From CAYMRL01 sp964473205 (GTDB lineage Bacteria > Deinococcota > Deinococci > Deinococcales > Trueperaceae), in assembly GCA_964473205.1 (NCBI GenBank), contig CAYYOK010000001.1, forward strand, positions 62,001-126,000: a stretch of 64,000 bases of DNA, read 5' to 3'. A model generated the notes under the pieces. It had not been told where the DNA came from. It saw only the letters and a list, made by a program, of their open reading frames with translations, and did no database searches. This document shows, in pieces, positions 16,289-24,281 of this stretch; within the stretch, counting starts at the first letter, position 1, and each line of letters starts with the position of its first letter. A program made the translations under genes and the position numbers.

Positions 16289-17020
16289 TCAGCGATCGAC
16301 CAGCAGCGGCAGAGGGTCGACGGCGCGCCAGGCGCAGAGGTCGTCCGCCTCGCCGAGGTAGACGCCCAGGTGCAGGTGCGTCGGGGTAGTGGCCGCGTTG
16401 CCCGAGTTGCCCACGAAGCCGATGATCGTCTCGGTATCTACGTACTGACCTTCGACCAACGCAGCGGGCACGCCGTCGAAGTGCGTGTAGAAGTAGCGCA
16501 CGCCTCCGCCTCCGACGATCGTGACCGAGAGGCCTCCCAGGCTCAGGTCGTCGATGCGGTAGACGAAGCCTGGCGCTGCCGCCCTGACCGGTGTGCCGCG
16601 AGGAGCGAAGATGTCGATGCCGTCGTGCGGCCGGTTGCCACGCGGTGCGCCGAAGGTGGCCGCGACGTTCGCCACCCTGACCCCTTCGACAGGCATCAGC
16701 AGCGCGCTGGCCGGCTGCGCTCCGACCCGCGCCAGGAAGGCCGGCAGGAAGTCGCGGTAGCGGGCGCGCATCTCGAAGCGCAGACGCTCGGCCTCCGTCG
16801 TAGGCACAGGTGGAGGGTCCTGGCTCACGGGGCAGACGTAGCCGAGGAGCTCAGCCCGTTCGTCAGGCCACGCGGGATCGGGCAGCATCTGGGCGGTGGC
16901 GAACGTCGTGAGAAGGGCAGTCACCAGGCCAGCGGCGACGCGTCGTCGGACGGTCGGGTCGTGGGCGCTGAGCGATGCTCTGTGGGCGATGCGCGAGCGG
17001 ACTGCCGGAGCGAGCGACAT
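16289..17020 (-). CDS. M23-family (LytM) peptidase, secreted
   Basis: 243 residues. After a basic N terminus there is a hydrophobic export segment (VAAGLVTALLTTFATA, about 27-43). The C-terminal 120 residues form the LytM/M23 domain: the zinc ligands are in RPHDGIDIFAPRG (HxxxD, near residue 130) and THLHLGVY (HxH, near 216). M23 enzymes cut peptidoglycan cross-bridges or act as degenerate regulators; all expected metal ligands are present, so activity is likely. It stands at the head of the minus-strand envelope cluster. ATG at 17020 was chosen as the start that best places the signal segment. Confidence 0.85.
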   Translation of the reverse strand: MSLAPAVRSRIAHRASLSAHDPTVRRRVAAGLVTALLTTFATAQMLPDPAWPDERAELLGYVCPVSQDPPPVPTTEAERLRFEMRARYRDFLPAFLARVGAQPASALLMPVEGVRVANVAATFGAPRGNRPHDGIDIFAPRGTPVRAAAPGFVYRIDDLSLGGLSVTIVGGGGVRYFYTHFDGVPAALVEGQYVDTETIIGFVGNSGNAATTPTHLHLGVYLGEADDLCAWRAVDPLPLLVDR

Positions 17021-17113
17021 GAGGCATCGTCGCCTATGAGGATGCACCTGGCGGTAGTGCGGGTTGCAGCGGCTACGTGTGGGGGCGCAAGAGGGGAGAT
17101 GGCGACTCGGCAC

Positions 17114-17314
17114 TCACGCGCCAACGATCTCACCCGCATGCAGGCGTCGCAAGAAGCTCGGATCGTGCTCGTAACGCACGGTGTTCTCGCTGGCCAACGA
17201 GTCGACGACCAGGGCTTCGGGGAAGCGCGAGCGGACCCAGGTGCTCTTGCCCGTGCCGCGAGGGCCGAAGAGGAGGAACGCCGAACCGGGCGGTTCCAGG
17301 GCCCTTGTACACAT
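17114..17314 (-). pseudogene. N-terminal remnant of an AAA_14/DUF4143-type ATPase
   Basis: Only 66 residues remain. They match the start of the large ATP-binding proteins that carry an AAA_14 domain: LFGPRGTGKSTW is a full Walker A, followed by RSRFPEALVVD, as in that family. The frame then stops, whereas complete proteins run to about 380-450 residues. No further piece was seen downstream. It is therefore a decayed fragment, occupying most of the gap between the peptidase and the histidine kinase. The kinase gene's promoter lies just past its 5' end. Confidence 0.6.
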
Positions 17315-17377
17315 CGACACCAGACTCACCGCAAAAACGGTGGCGAGGTCCACAGGGGCTGGACTCTGCGCCCGCGC

Positions 17378-17383
17378 TAACCT
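17378..17383 (+). promoter_or_regulatory. TAACCT -10 element, leaderless position, for the histidine kinase
   Basis: TAACCT lies seven bases before the GTG at 17391. No Shine-Dalgarno sequence is present between them. This supports GTG 17391 as the start in a frame that stays open another 210 bases upstream. Confidence 0.45.
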
Positions 17384-17390
17384 ACTCCCA

Positions 17391-18539
17391 GTGCCCGCCT
17401 ACTGGCTTCTGCTCCTGCTCCATATCGGCACGTGGCTGGTGCTCGTGATCGCACTTCCACGGGGGTTGGTGCCTTGGGGCGTGCTCGCTTCCGCTGGCTA
17501 CCTGGCGGGGTTCTTCGTGTCGAGGTTGGCTGTCAGGGAAGGTTGGCGCTCGATGGGCCGAGCAGCCACGTTGGGGTCGGCTACGGCAGCTCTGAGCCTG
17601 ATCGCCGGTCAGGTCTCGACAGCCGCCTTCGTGCTGATCCTGCTCCTTCTGGTTGCGCCGCCGCTGGTAGATGAAGCGACGAGGTCCGGTACCGCCTGGT
17701 CGTCGACGGCTGCCGTCGTAGGAGCGGCGGTAGCGTCGATCGCGGCCGCGCTAGCGCTCGTGAGCCTCGGAGCCACCGTCTCTGACGCTCTGCTGTTCGC
17801 GCTAGCCGCCGCCGCCCTCGCGACGCTCACCGTCGCCTACCGTCGCTCGAACCACGATCGTGACGACAGCACCGCCCGTTTCGACGCCCTGCTGAGCGAA
17901 TACCGCGGCCTCAAGCGGCTGGCCGCGGGCAGCGCGGACGCCGCCAGGGCCGAGGAGCGCATGAGCGTAGCGCGCAGGCTTCACGACTCGGTCGGGCACC
18001 GGCTCACCAGCCTGCTGATGCAGCTCGAGGTAGAGCGGCTGAACGCAGGTAGCGAGGAGCGCCGGCAGCGCGCGACCGAGCTCAGGCGGTTGGCGGAGCT
18101 GAGCCTGGAGGAGACGCGCGCGGCGGTCTCGGTGCTGAGCGAGGACGAGCTGGCCGGCATGCCGGCGCTCATCCGCCTGATCCACAACCTCGAGGTGGAG
18201 AGCTCGATGCAGGTCGAGTACACCGTCGGCCGCGGGGCGATGTCGGCACAGCTCGACCGCGAGCCGGCCGTCGCGCTCTACCGGGCCGTGCAGGAGGCGT
18301 TGACGAACGCCATGCGCCACGGCTCCTCGCGGAGGGCCAGCGTCAAGGTCGAGGCGCCCGGTGGGCGATTGCTGCGCTTCGAGGTCGTCAACGACGTCGC
18401 TCCCGGCGCCCCGCCTCACCGTCCAGGCTTCGGGCTGACCAGCATGCGCGAGCGCGTCGAGGCGGCGGGCGGCGAGGTCGAGGTTCTCAGCGACTCGGGC
18501 AAGTTCGTCGTGCGCGGATCGTTCCCGCTGGGTGCTTGA
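17391..18539 (+). CDS. NarL/LuxR-type sensor histidine kinase
   Basis: 382 residues. The N-terminal 140 residues hold about five membrane helices with almost no extracellular loop, as in DesK/LiaS-like intramembrane sensors. A linker follows, then the HisKA_3 dimerisation box SVARRLHDSVGHRLTSLL (phospho-acceptor His near residue 200). The HATPase_c domain has an N-box in VQEALTNAMRHG (near 300) and a G-box in PGFGLTSMRERV (near 347). The partner is probably the response regulator at 19551, from which it is separated by an opposing cytochrome gene. The stimulus is unknown, but an ABC-2 exporter follows the regulator. Confidence 0.88.
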   Translation: MPAYWLLLLLHIGTWLVLVIALPRGLVPWGVLASAGYLAGFFVSRLAVREGWRSMGRAATLGSATAALSLIAGQVSTAAFVLILLLLVAPPLVDEATRSGTAWSSTAAVVGAAVASIAAALALVSLGATVSDALLFALAAAALATLTVAYRRSNHDRDDSTARFDALLSEYRGLKRLAAGSADAARAEERMSVARRLHDSVGHRLTSLLMQLEVERLNAGSEERRQRATELRRLAELSLEETRAAVSVLSEDELAGMPALIRLIHNLEVESSMQVEYTVGRGAMSAQLDREPAVALYRAVQEALTNAMRHGSSRRASVKVEAPGGRLLRFEVVNDVAPGAPPHRPGFGLTSMRERVEAAGGEVEVLSDSGKFVVRGSFPLGA

Positions 18540-18559
18540 GCGCGGCGCTGGCTTCGTCC

Positions 18560-19552
18560 CTACTCGAGCCTGATGCGCTCCGCGACCACGCGCCCGTTCG
18601 CATCCACGAAGCCGCGGACCTCGACCTGGTCCCCCGGGCTCAGCCGGTCGTCGAAGCGCGTGTCGCCGGTCACGACGAGACTAAGCCCGTCGAGCGTGTT
18701 GCCAGCGCCCCAGGCGCCCTGCAGGCGCACCCTGGTTCCGGCGGGGACCTCGGCTGGAACGCCGTTGGCGTCGCGCGCGCCGTTCGCCACCCACGCCACG
18801 ATCAGGTCGATGTCGACCTGGTCCAGGTAGGGTCCTCCGAACGGCATCCGCGGCTGCGACTGTCCGAGCACCTTGCGCACCAGCTCGGAGGCGGCTGGCT
18901 CGAACGGCACCACGCGGGCGCGGTCGGCGACGCCGACCGTCTCCTCGTAGGTGTCGAGGCGGTAACCCTCCGGCGGCGGCCCCATGGCTCCCTGGGTGGT
19001 ATGGCACACGGCGCAGCGCTGCAGCAGGAGGGGCTGGACGTCGGCGTAGGTCGGTGGTCCGGCGGCGGCGGGCGGGGCCTCGGCCGTGGGGGCGTCGGTC
19101 GGGGGCGGCTCGGCTGGGCCCGGGGTCTCCTCAACAGGCGCTGGCTGAGCCGCGGCTTGCCCCGCGCCGGCTGGCGCCCCTCCGGCGATCCAACTCACGA
19201 AGATGTCGATCTCCTCGTCGCTGAGGAACGGCGGTCCCGTCAGCGGCATCCGCGGCAGCGACTCGCCGCGCAGGCGCCTGATGATCTCGCTGCCGTTCGG
19301 GTCGCCGGGTACGAGCACGGGTCCGTTCGCGCTGCCGGCCATCACGCCCTCCAGCGAGTCCAGCCTCAGACCCAGCGGAGCGTTGGGACCGGAGTGGCAG
19401 AGAGTGCAGCGGGCAGACAGAACAGGACCGATGTCGTCGTAGGTCACGGCTCCTTGAGCTGCAGCGACGGCCGCGATCCCCTGGATCAGGATGGCGAGAA
19501 GCCAACCGGCCAGACGACGTGCGTCCCGGCGTCTTGGGCTGAGGGCGATCAT
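18560..19552 (-). CDS. exported diheme cytochrome c with C-terminal OB-like domain
   Basis: 330 residues. An N-terminal signal/anchor segment (about 14-34) is followed by two similar modules, each with one heme motif: CTLCH (about 49-53) and CAVCH (about 180-184), of the planctomycete-type cytochrome c class. Each motif is followed by a short LDSLEG or LDTYEE region and an SEIIRRL/SELVRKVLG, RMP segment. A Pro/Ala/Glu-rich linker (130-165) separates them. The last ~65 residues look like the DUF5666 beta-barrel (GDTRFDDRLSPGDQVEVRG). The gene runs against the kinase and regulator genes on either side. Confidence 0.85.
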   Translation of the reverse strand: MIALSPRRRDARRLAGWLLAILIQGIAAVAAAQGAVTYDDIGPVLSARCTLCHSGPNAPLGLRLDSLEGVMAGSANGPVLVPGDPNGSEIIRRLRGESLPRMPLTGPPFLSDEEIDIFVSWIAGGAPAGAGQAAAQPAPVEETPGPAEPPPTDAPTAEAPPAAAGPPTYADVQPLLLQRCAVCHTTQGAMGPPPEGYRLDTYEETVGVADRARVVPFEPAASELVRKVLGQSQPRMPFGGPYLDQVDIDLIVAWVANGARDANGVPAEVPAGTRVRLQGAWGAGNTLDGLSLVVTGDTRFDDRLSPGDQVEVRGFVDANGRVVAERIRLE

Positions 19553-20261
19553 GTGCCAAGCTCAGCATGTGAGCGAGAGTCGGCCGGTGTCAATCCTCCT
19601 CGCCGAGGACGAGACCTTGGTACGCCAAGGCCTGAGGATGATGATCGAGACGGCCGCCGACCTGCGCGTGACCGGCGAGGCTAGCAACGGTCGCGAGGCC
19701 GTCGAGCTGAGCGCCAGGCGCGCGTTCGACCTGGTGATCCTCGACATCCGCATGCCGGAGATGGACGGCGTGGTGGCGGCTCAGCGCATACTGGCGCGCC
19801 AGCCGGACCAGAAGATCTTGTTCCTGACGACCTTCGACGACGACGAGTACGCTCTCACCGCCCTGCGTATGGGCGTGCGCGGCTACCTGCTGAAGAGCGC
19901 CGACGCCGAGAGGCTCATCGATTCGATCCGCTCGGTGCTGGCGGGTGGGTTGCCGCTGGAGGACCAGGTCGCGGCGAAGGTGGTGCCGCGGCTGCTCAAG
20001 GGCTCGGCGGCGGCGAGCTCGCACGTCTCCGAGGTCGGCCCCGGCTCGAGCGCCGCACGCCCGCTCTTGGAGCGCCTCACCGACCGCGAGATCAGCGTCG
20101 TCCGCCTGGTCGGGCAGGGGCGCAGCAACGTCGAGATCGCCGAGGAGCTGGGGCTATCGACCGGCACGGTCAAGAACGTCGTCAGCGCCGCGCTGGACAA
20201 GCTCGGCCTGCGCGACCGCACGCAGCTCGCCATCTACGCCTTGCGCAACGACCTGGCCTAG
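19551..20261 (+). CDS. NarL/FixJ-family response regulator
   Basis: 236 residues. The receiver domain has the acidic pair in LLAEDE, the phospho-acceptor Asp in VILDIRMPEMDG, the conserved Thr in LTTFDDDEYA and Lys in GYLLKSA. A linker leads to a C-terminal LuxR-type HTH (LTDREISVVRLVGQGRSN through GTVKNVVSAALDKL). It is the likely partner of the histidine kinase at 17391 and may control the ABC-2 transporter that begins 118 bases later. ATG 19551 has GAGGGC upstream; GTG 19569 is an alternative. The start overlaps the 5' end of the divergent cytochrome gene. Confidence 0.88.
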   Translation: MCQAQHVSESRPVSILLAEDETLVRQGLRMMIETAADLRVTGEASNGREAVELSARRAFDLVILDIRMPEMDGVVAAQRILARQPDQKILFLTTFDDDEYALTALRMGVRGYLLKSADAERLIDSIRSVLAGGLPLEDQVAAKVVPRLLKGSAAASSHVSEVGPGSSAARPLLERLTDREISVVRLVGQGRSNVEIAEELGLSTGTVKNVVSAALDKLGLRDRTQLAIYALRNDLA

Positions 20262-20378
20262 CCCAAGACCCGCCTGGACCATGACCGAAGTCACGCGCAC
20301 AGCCGAAGACCGTGACATCAGCCATTGGCGCCGCGCCGTGGCGGGGCACTACCCTGGTGCCACGAAGGAGTCTGCACC

Positions 20379-21311
20379 ATGTTGGAAGTCATCGACCTAA
20401 GGAAGGTCTTCAAGGACAACGTCGCCGTAGACGACGTGAACATGTTTCTCGGCCGCGGCGAGTCCGTGGGCCTGGTGGGGCCCAACGGGGCGGGCAAGTC
20501 GACGACGATCGGCATGATCTCGACGCTGATCCGCCCCACCTCGGGCGACGTCAGGCTCAACGGCACCAGCGTCCTGAAGGATGCCGCGCCGATGCGCGCC
20601 GTGCTGGGCGTCGTGCCGCAGGAGGTGGCGCTCTACCCGGAGCTGTCGGCGCAGGAGAACCTCGAGTTCTTCGGTGCTCTCTACGGGCTGCGCGGCAAGA
20701 GCCTCGTCACCGCCGTCGACGACGCGCTCGAGCTGGTCGGCCTCAGCGACCGCCGGCGCGACGTCATCAAGAAGTACTCGGGCGGCATGAAGCGCCGCAT
20801 CAACATCGCCGCCGCGCTGCTGCACAGCCCCGAGTTCGTGATCATGGACGAGCCGACCGTCGGCATCGACCCGCAGTCGCGCAACCACATCCTCGAGACG
20901 GTGAGGCGCCTGAACCGCGAGCAGGGCTTGAGCGTGCTCTACACCTCCCACTACATGGAGGAGGTCGAGCAGCTCTGCGACCGCATCTACGTCATGGACC
21001 ACGGCAAGATCATCGCCAGCGGCACCAACGCCGAGATCAAGGCGATCCTGGCGGCCGACGACACGATCCTGCTGCAGCTCGAGGCGCGCAGCGAAGGTCT
21101 GGAGAGGCGCCTGGCGGAGCTGCCGGCCGTGCGCCAGGTGACGCGCACCGACGACGGCCTGAAGCTGATCACGGCGCACGAGAACGGCGTGCTCAGCCAG
21201 GTCTTCCGCGCCGCCGAGGCCGAGGGCGCCTCGATCGCCAGCCTCGGCGTGCAGAAGCCCAGCCTCGAGGACGTCTTCTTGCATCTCACCGGCCGCACCC
21301 TGAGGGACTGA
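20379..21311 (+). CDS. ABC-2-type transporter, ATP-binding protein
   Basis: 310 residues. Walker A is GPNGAGKST (about 34-42), the signature is YSGGMKRR, Walker B is FVIMDEPTVGID, and the switch His lies in YTSHYMEE. The domain belongs to the drug/Na+ exporter class (NatA/DrrA/CcmA-like), with the usual C-terminal domain of about 80 residues ending EDVFLHLTGR. AAGGAG is eight bases before the ATG. It is followed four bases later by the first of two permease genes, so the three form one exporter. Control by the upstream two-component system is likely from the arrangement. Confidence 0.92.
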   Translation: MLEVIDLRKVFKDNVAVDDVNMFLGRGESVGLVGPNGAGKSTTIGMISTLIRPTSGDVRLNGTSVLKDAAPMRAVLGVVPQEVALYPELSAQENLEFFGALYGLRGKSLVTAVDDALELVGLSDRRRDVIKKYSGGMKRRINIAAALLHSPEFVIMDEPTVGIDPQSRNHILETVRRLNREQGLSVLYTSHYMEEVEQLCDRIYVMDHGKIIASGTNAEIKAILAADDTILLQLEARSEGLERRLAELPAVRQVTRTDDGLKLITAHENGVLSQVFRAAEAEGASIASLGVQKPSLEDVFLHLTGRTLRD

Positions 21312-21315
21312 GAAG

Positions 21316-22584
21316 ATGCTCGGGTTCCTCAGGAAGGACGTGCTGCTGCAGCTCCGTGACTACAAGGAGCTGGGGCTGCTCATCCTGATGCCGTTGATAC
21401 TCATCGCCATCCTCGGCTTCGCGCTGGGCAGTTTCGCGACGACCGGCAGCGTGAGCCTCGATGCGAGCGCCGCGCTGGTGGTTCTTGACGACCAGGCCGC
21501 CGGCCGCCGCGAGTTCGACGCCGCCTTGGCCGCCTCCGACCTGCCCGCAGCCGCCAAGCTGCAGCTCGCGGTAGCCTCGCGCGCCATCCAGCCCGTCTCG
21601 ATGCTCGAGGAGGTGCTGCGCAGCGAAGGCCTGGCCGAGTTCGCCACGGTCACCGAGCACACCTTGCCCGAGGCCGAGGCGCTCCTCGCCAGCAACGACG
21701 TCAAGGCCGTCATCGTCGTGCCCGAGGGTTACACGCGCGACCTGCTCGGCAGCATGCTGCTCGGCGAGAGGCCCGGAGCCGAGCTCAGGCTCAGCCTGTC
21801 GGACTCCTCGCCGATCAGCGCCTCGGTGCTGCACGACGTCGTGTCCGGTTTCGCCACGGAGCTGAGCCTGCGCACCGCGCTGAGCCAGGCAGGCGTGTCC
21901 TTGGCCGACCAGGCCGCCGGCACCGGCGCCGCCGGCGGGATCCAGCGGGTCAGCGGTGCCCGTTCCCTGTCGGCGTTCACCTACTACACCTTCGGCATGG
22001 CCGTGATGTTCATGCTCTACGTGGCCGGTGCCCTGGCGTCGCGCGCGCACCTGGAGCTGAGCAGCCACACCTTCGACAGGATCATCGTCAGCGACGCCAG
22101 CCCGCTCAGGTTCCTGCTGAGCAAGGTCGGCGCTGGGGCGGTCCTCGTCGTCTTGCAGTTCGCCTTCTTGCTGGTGGTCGCGAGCCTGCTGTTCGGCGCG
22201 ACTGCCGGCCAGCCCGCCTCGTTCTGGTGGCAGGTGGCGCTGGTCGTGGCGCCGATGGCCGTATGCGTCGGGGCGCTGGCCGGCTTCCTGACCGCGCTGA
22301 GCTTCCGCCTCGACAACAAGTCTGTCGGCGACGTGTTCAGCTCGGTGGTCGTGTTCGTGATGGCGCTGCTCGGGGGCAGCTTCCTGCCCCTCGACGAGAC
22401 CGCCCCGGCGCTGGCGGCGATCGGCAGGTGGCTGCCCAACGGCGGCGGCCTTAGCTCGCTGATGAACATCGGGATCGGTGCGCCGGCGAGCATCTGGGCC
22501 CCAGACCTGCTCAAGATGACCGTCGTGGCCGCGCTGCTCGTCGTTGCCGGCGTGCTGGTGTTCCCGAGGCGGAGGAACGCCTGA
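21316..22584 (+). CDS. ABC-2-type transporter permease (first subunit)
   Basis: 422 residues. One membrane helix near residues 18-38 is followed by a large soluble extracytoplasmic region to about residue 215 and then five to six helices, the usual ABC2_membrane_3 layout (YhgE/NatB-like). The segment LLGGSFLPLDETAPALAAIGRWLPNG near residue 355 is the family's characteristic re-entrant/last-helices region. The stop codon overlaps the next ATG by one base (TGATG). Substrate unknown. Confidence 0.88.
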   Translation: MLGFLRKDVLLQLRDYKELGLLILMPLILIAILGFALGSFATTGSVSLDASAALVVLDDQAAGRREFDAALAASDLPAAAKLQLAVASRAIQPVSMLEEVLRSEGLAEFATVTEHTLPEAEALLASNDVKAVIVVPEGYTRDLLGSMLLGERPGAELRLSLSDSSPISASVLHDVVSGFATELSLRTALSQAGVSLADQAAGTGAAGGIQRVSGARSLSAFTYYTFGMAVMFMLYVAGALASRAHLELSSHTFDRIIVSDASPLRFLLSKVGAGAVLVVLQFAFLLVVASLLFGATAGQPASFWWQVALVVAPMAVCVGALAGFLTALSFRLDNKSVGDVFSSVVVFVMALLGGSFLPLDETAPALAAIGRWLPNGGGLSSLMNIGIGAPASIWAPDLLKMTVVAALLVVAGVLVFPRRRNA

Positions 22585-23687
22585 TGGGCCCGATCTTCAA
22601 GGTTCAGCTCCGCAACCTCGTGCGCAACCCGTGGGCCGTGCTGATCATGGTCGGACTCACGGTGGTGATGAGCTCGGTCTTCGGCTTCCAGGCGACCTCC
22701 TCGATCAGCGTCGGGGTCGTGCCGGACGCCGGCCTGTCGGAGAGCGAGACGGCCGCCTGGCTCGAGCTGCTCAACCGCTCGGAGGCCTTCAGCTTCGTTC
22801 TGGAGGACGAGGAGCAGCTCATCGCCTACCTCGAGACCAGCTCGGGAGGCCTAGGGGTCAGGCTGTCTGCCGACGACTGGCAGGTGCTGGCCACCGAGAG
22901 CGAGCCGAACGCCCCGCTGCTGGCGAGCTACGTCGGCTCCGTCTACCGCCTCGAGCTCTCGCTCAGGGCCGCCGCCGCGTCGAGCGGCCGTGAGGTAGCG
23001 GCGATGCGCGCCGACCTCGATGAGAGGCTGGCCGAGCCGGCGCTGAACGTGCGCGCCAGCAGCGTGGAGACCGCCAGCGACTTCGAGTACAACCCACGCG
23101 TGCACACCCTTCTGGGCTTCGGGCTGTTCTTCGCCGCGTTCACGATCATGTTCGGCGTCAACAACATCCTCGAGGAGCGGCGCCTGGGGGTCTGGGACCG
23201 CGTGATCTACTCGCCGACGACGCGCCTGTCGATGTACTCGGGGCACCTGCTGTTCACCTACCTGCTCGGCTTCCTACAGATCACCATCATCTTCGCGGTC
23301 TTCCGCTTCGGCTTCGGCGTGCCACTGGGCGAGAACCTCGGCGGCGCGCTGCTGGTCATCGCGGCCTACACCTTCGCCATCACCGCGCTGGGCCTGCTGC
23401 TCGCCGGCCTCGTCGGCAACGCTCAGCAGATGAACGTCGTGATCCCGATCGTGTGCGTCAGCTCGGCGATGCTCGGCGGCGCCTACTGGCCGCTCGAGAT
23501 CGTCTCGAACAGGGTGATGCTGGCCGTCTCGAACTTCGTGCCGTTGCGCCACGCGATGGACGCGCTCAAGGGGGTCGCCTACCAGGGCTACGGACTGCCT
23601 GAGCTCCTCTGGCCGCTCGCGCTGCTGGTGCTGTTCGGCGTGGTGTTCATGGGCGTGGGGCTGAGGCTGGTCGAGAGGAGGGCTTAG
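22584..23687 (+). CDS. ABC-2-type transporter permease (second subunit)
   Basis: 367 residues with the same layout as the preceding permease: one N-terminal helix (about 17-37), an extracytoplasmic domain, then five to six helices starting near residue 170, with MLGGAYWPLEIVSNRVMLAVSNFVPLRH as the typical late motif. The ATG overlaps the stop of the previous gene. The two permeases are distinct in sequence and probably form a heterodimer energised by the ATPase encoded at 20379. Confidence 0.88.
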   Translation: MGPIFKVQLRNLVRNPWAVLIMVGLTVVMSSVFGFQATSSISVGVVPDAGLSESETAAWLELLNRSEAFSFVLEDEEQLIAYLETSSGGLGVRLSADDWQVLATESEPNAPLLASYVGSVYRLELSLRAAAASSGREVAAMRADLDERLAEPALNVRASSVETASDFEYNPRVHTLLGFGLFFAAFTIMFGVNNILEERRLGVWDRVIYSPTTRLSMYSGHLLFTYLLGFLQITIIFAVFRFGFGVPLGENLGGALLVIAAYTFAITALGLLLAGLVGNAQQMNVVIPIVCVSSAMLGGAYWPLEIVSNRVMLAVSNFVPLRHAMDALKGVAYQGYGLPELLWPLALLVLFGVVFMGVGLRLVERRA

Positions 23688-23696
23688 TGTGCAGCG

Positions 23697-23954
23697 TTAG
23701 CGGTACACAGCCTTGCGGTCGCCGACCTTGACCACGAAGACGATCAACTCGCTATCGGTGACCTGGTAGAGGATGCGGTAGCTCCCCTGTCGTAGGCGGT
23801 ACTTCTCCTCGGTGCTCAGCTTCTCGCAGCCGGGCGGTCTAGGATCGTCGGCCAAGCGAGCGATCCTTTCGACGATGCGACGTCGATCCTTCAGAGGTAC
23901 GGCCGCTATCTCCTTAGCGGCCGACTTCTTTATGACGATGCTATAGCTGGCCAC
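23697..23954 (-). CDS. RelE/ParE-type toxin
   Basis: 85 residues, basic, the normal size of RelE toxins. Recognisable features are the N-terminal strand and helix with KKSAAKEIAAVP, the PRPPGCEKLS segment, YRLRQGSYRILYQV (the conserved Arg-rich core that contacts RNA), and the final VVKVGDRKAVYR, which is a standard RelE ending. RelE toxins cleave mRNA in the ribosomal A site. It is encoded second in the operon and overlaps the antitoxin gene by 14 bases. The gene begins with ATG at 23954. Confidence 0.9.
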   Translation of the reverse strand: MASYSIVIKKSAAKEIAAVPLKDRRRIVERIARLADDPRPPGCEKLSTEEKYRLRQGSYRILYQVTDSELIVFVVKVGDRKAVYR

Positions 23955-24171
23955 GCTGCCGGAGATCGCGCACGAACTCCTCGAAGCTGATGGTGCCCTC
24001 TACCTCTCTCGCGCGGAAGACTTCCAAGTCCTCGGCGTCTTCGGCGAGGCTCTGCCTGACCGCTAGGTTGACCAGGTCAGAGATACTCGTGTCGCTCTCT
24101 GCCGCCTTGAGGCGCAGAGCTCGATGGATGGACTCCTCGAAGTAGATGGTTGCGCGCTTGCTGCTGGCCAC
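23941..24171 (-). CDS. ribbon-helix-helix antitoxin of the RelE pair
   Basis: 76 residues. The N-terminal ribbon-helix-helix DNA-binding fold shows KRATIYFEESIHRALRLKAAES, then SISDLVNLAVRQSL, as in CopG/MetJ-type antitoxins; the acidic C-terminal half would wrap the toxin. GTG 24171 is selected as start because a -10 element (TAGAGT) ends six bases upstream. The TTG at 24177 directly abuts that element and could not be transcribed from this promoter. Binding to the operator in its own promoter would give autoregulation. Confidence 0.85.
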   Translation of the reverse strand: MASSKRATIYFEESIHRALRLKAAESDTSISDLVNLAVRQSLAEDAEDLEVFRAREVEGTISFEEFVRDLRQRGQL

Positions 24172-24177
24172 GATCAA

Positions 24178-24206
24178 ACTCTAGCGTCATGACGTCATGA
24201 CGTCAA
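24178..24206 (-). promoter_or_regulatory. toxin-antitoxin promoter with tandem palindromic operators in the spacer
   Basis: Reading on the minus strand: -35 TTGACG (24206-24201), 17-bp spacer (24200-24184), -10 TAGAGT (24183-24178). Within and beside the spacer lie two consecutive perfect palindromes TGACGTCA (24190-24197 and 24198-24205). An 8-bp spacing between operator copies suits cooperative binding of ribbon-helix-helix dimers. Confidence 0.7.
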
Positions 24207-24281
24207 GGCGTCGAGGCTGCATACCACCATGCAACCGGCGGTGCTGCTTGCGTCCAGGATCGCCCGTGGCTCGACAGGCCC

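Noticed and set aside
17181..17390. Extended N terminus of the histidine kinase
   Set aside because: The frame overlaps the AAA ATPase remnant and lacks conserved or hydrophobic sequence; GTG 17391 has a -10 element at leaderless distance.
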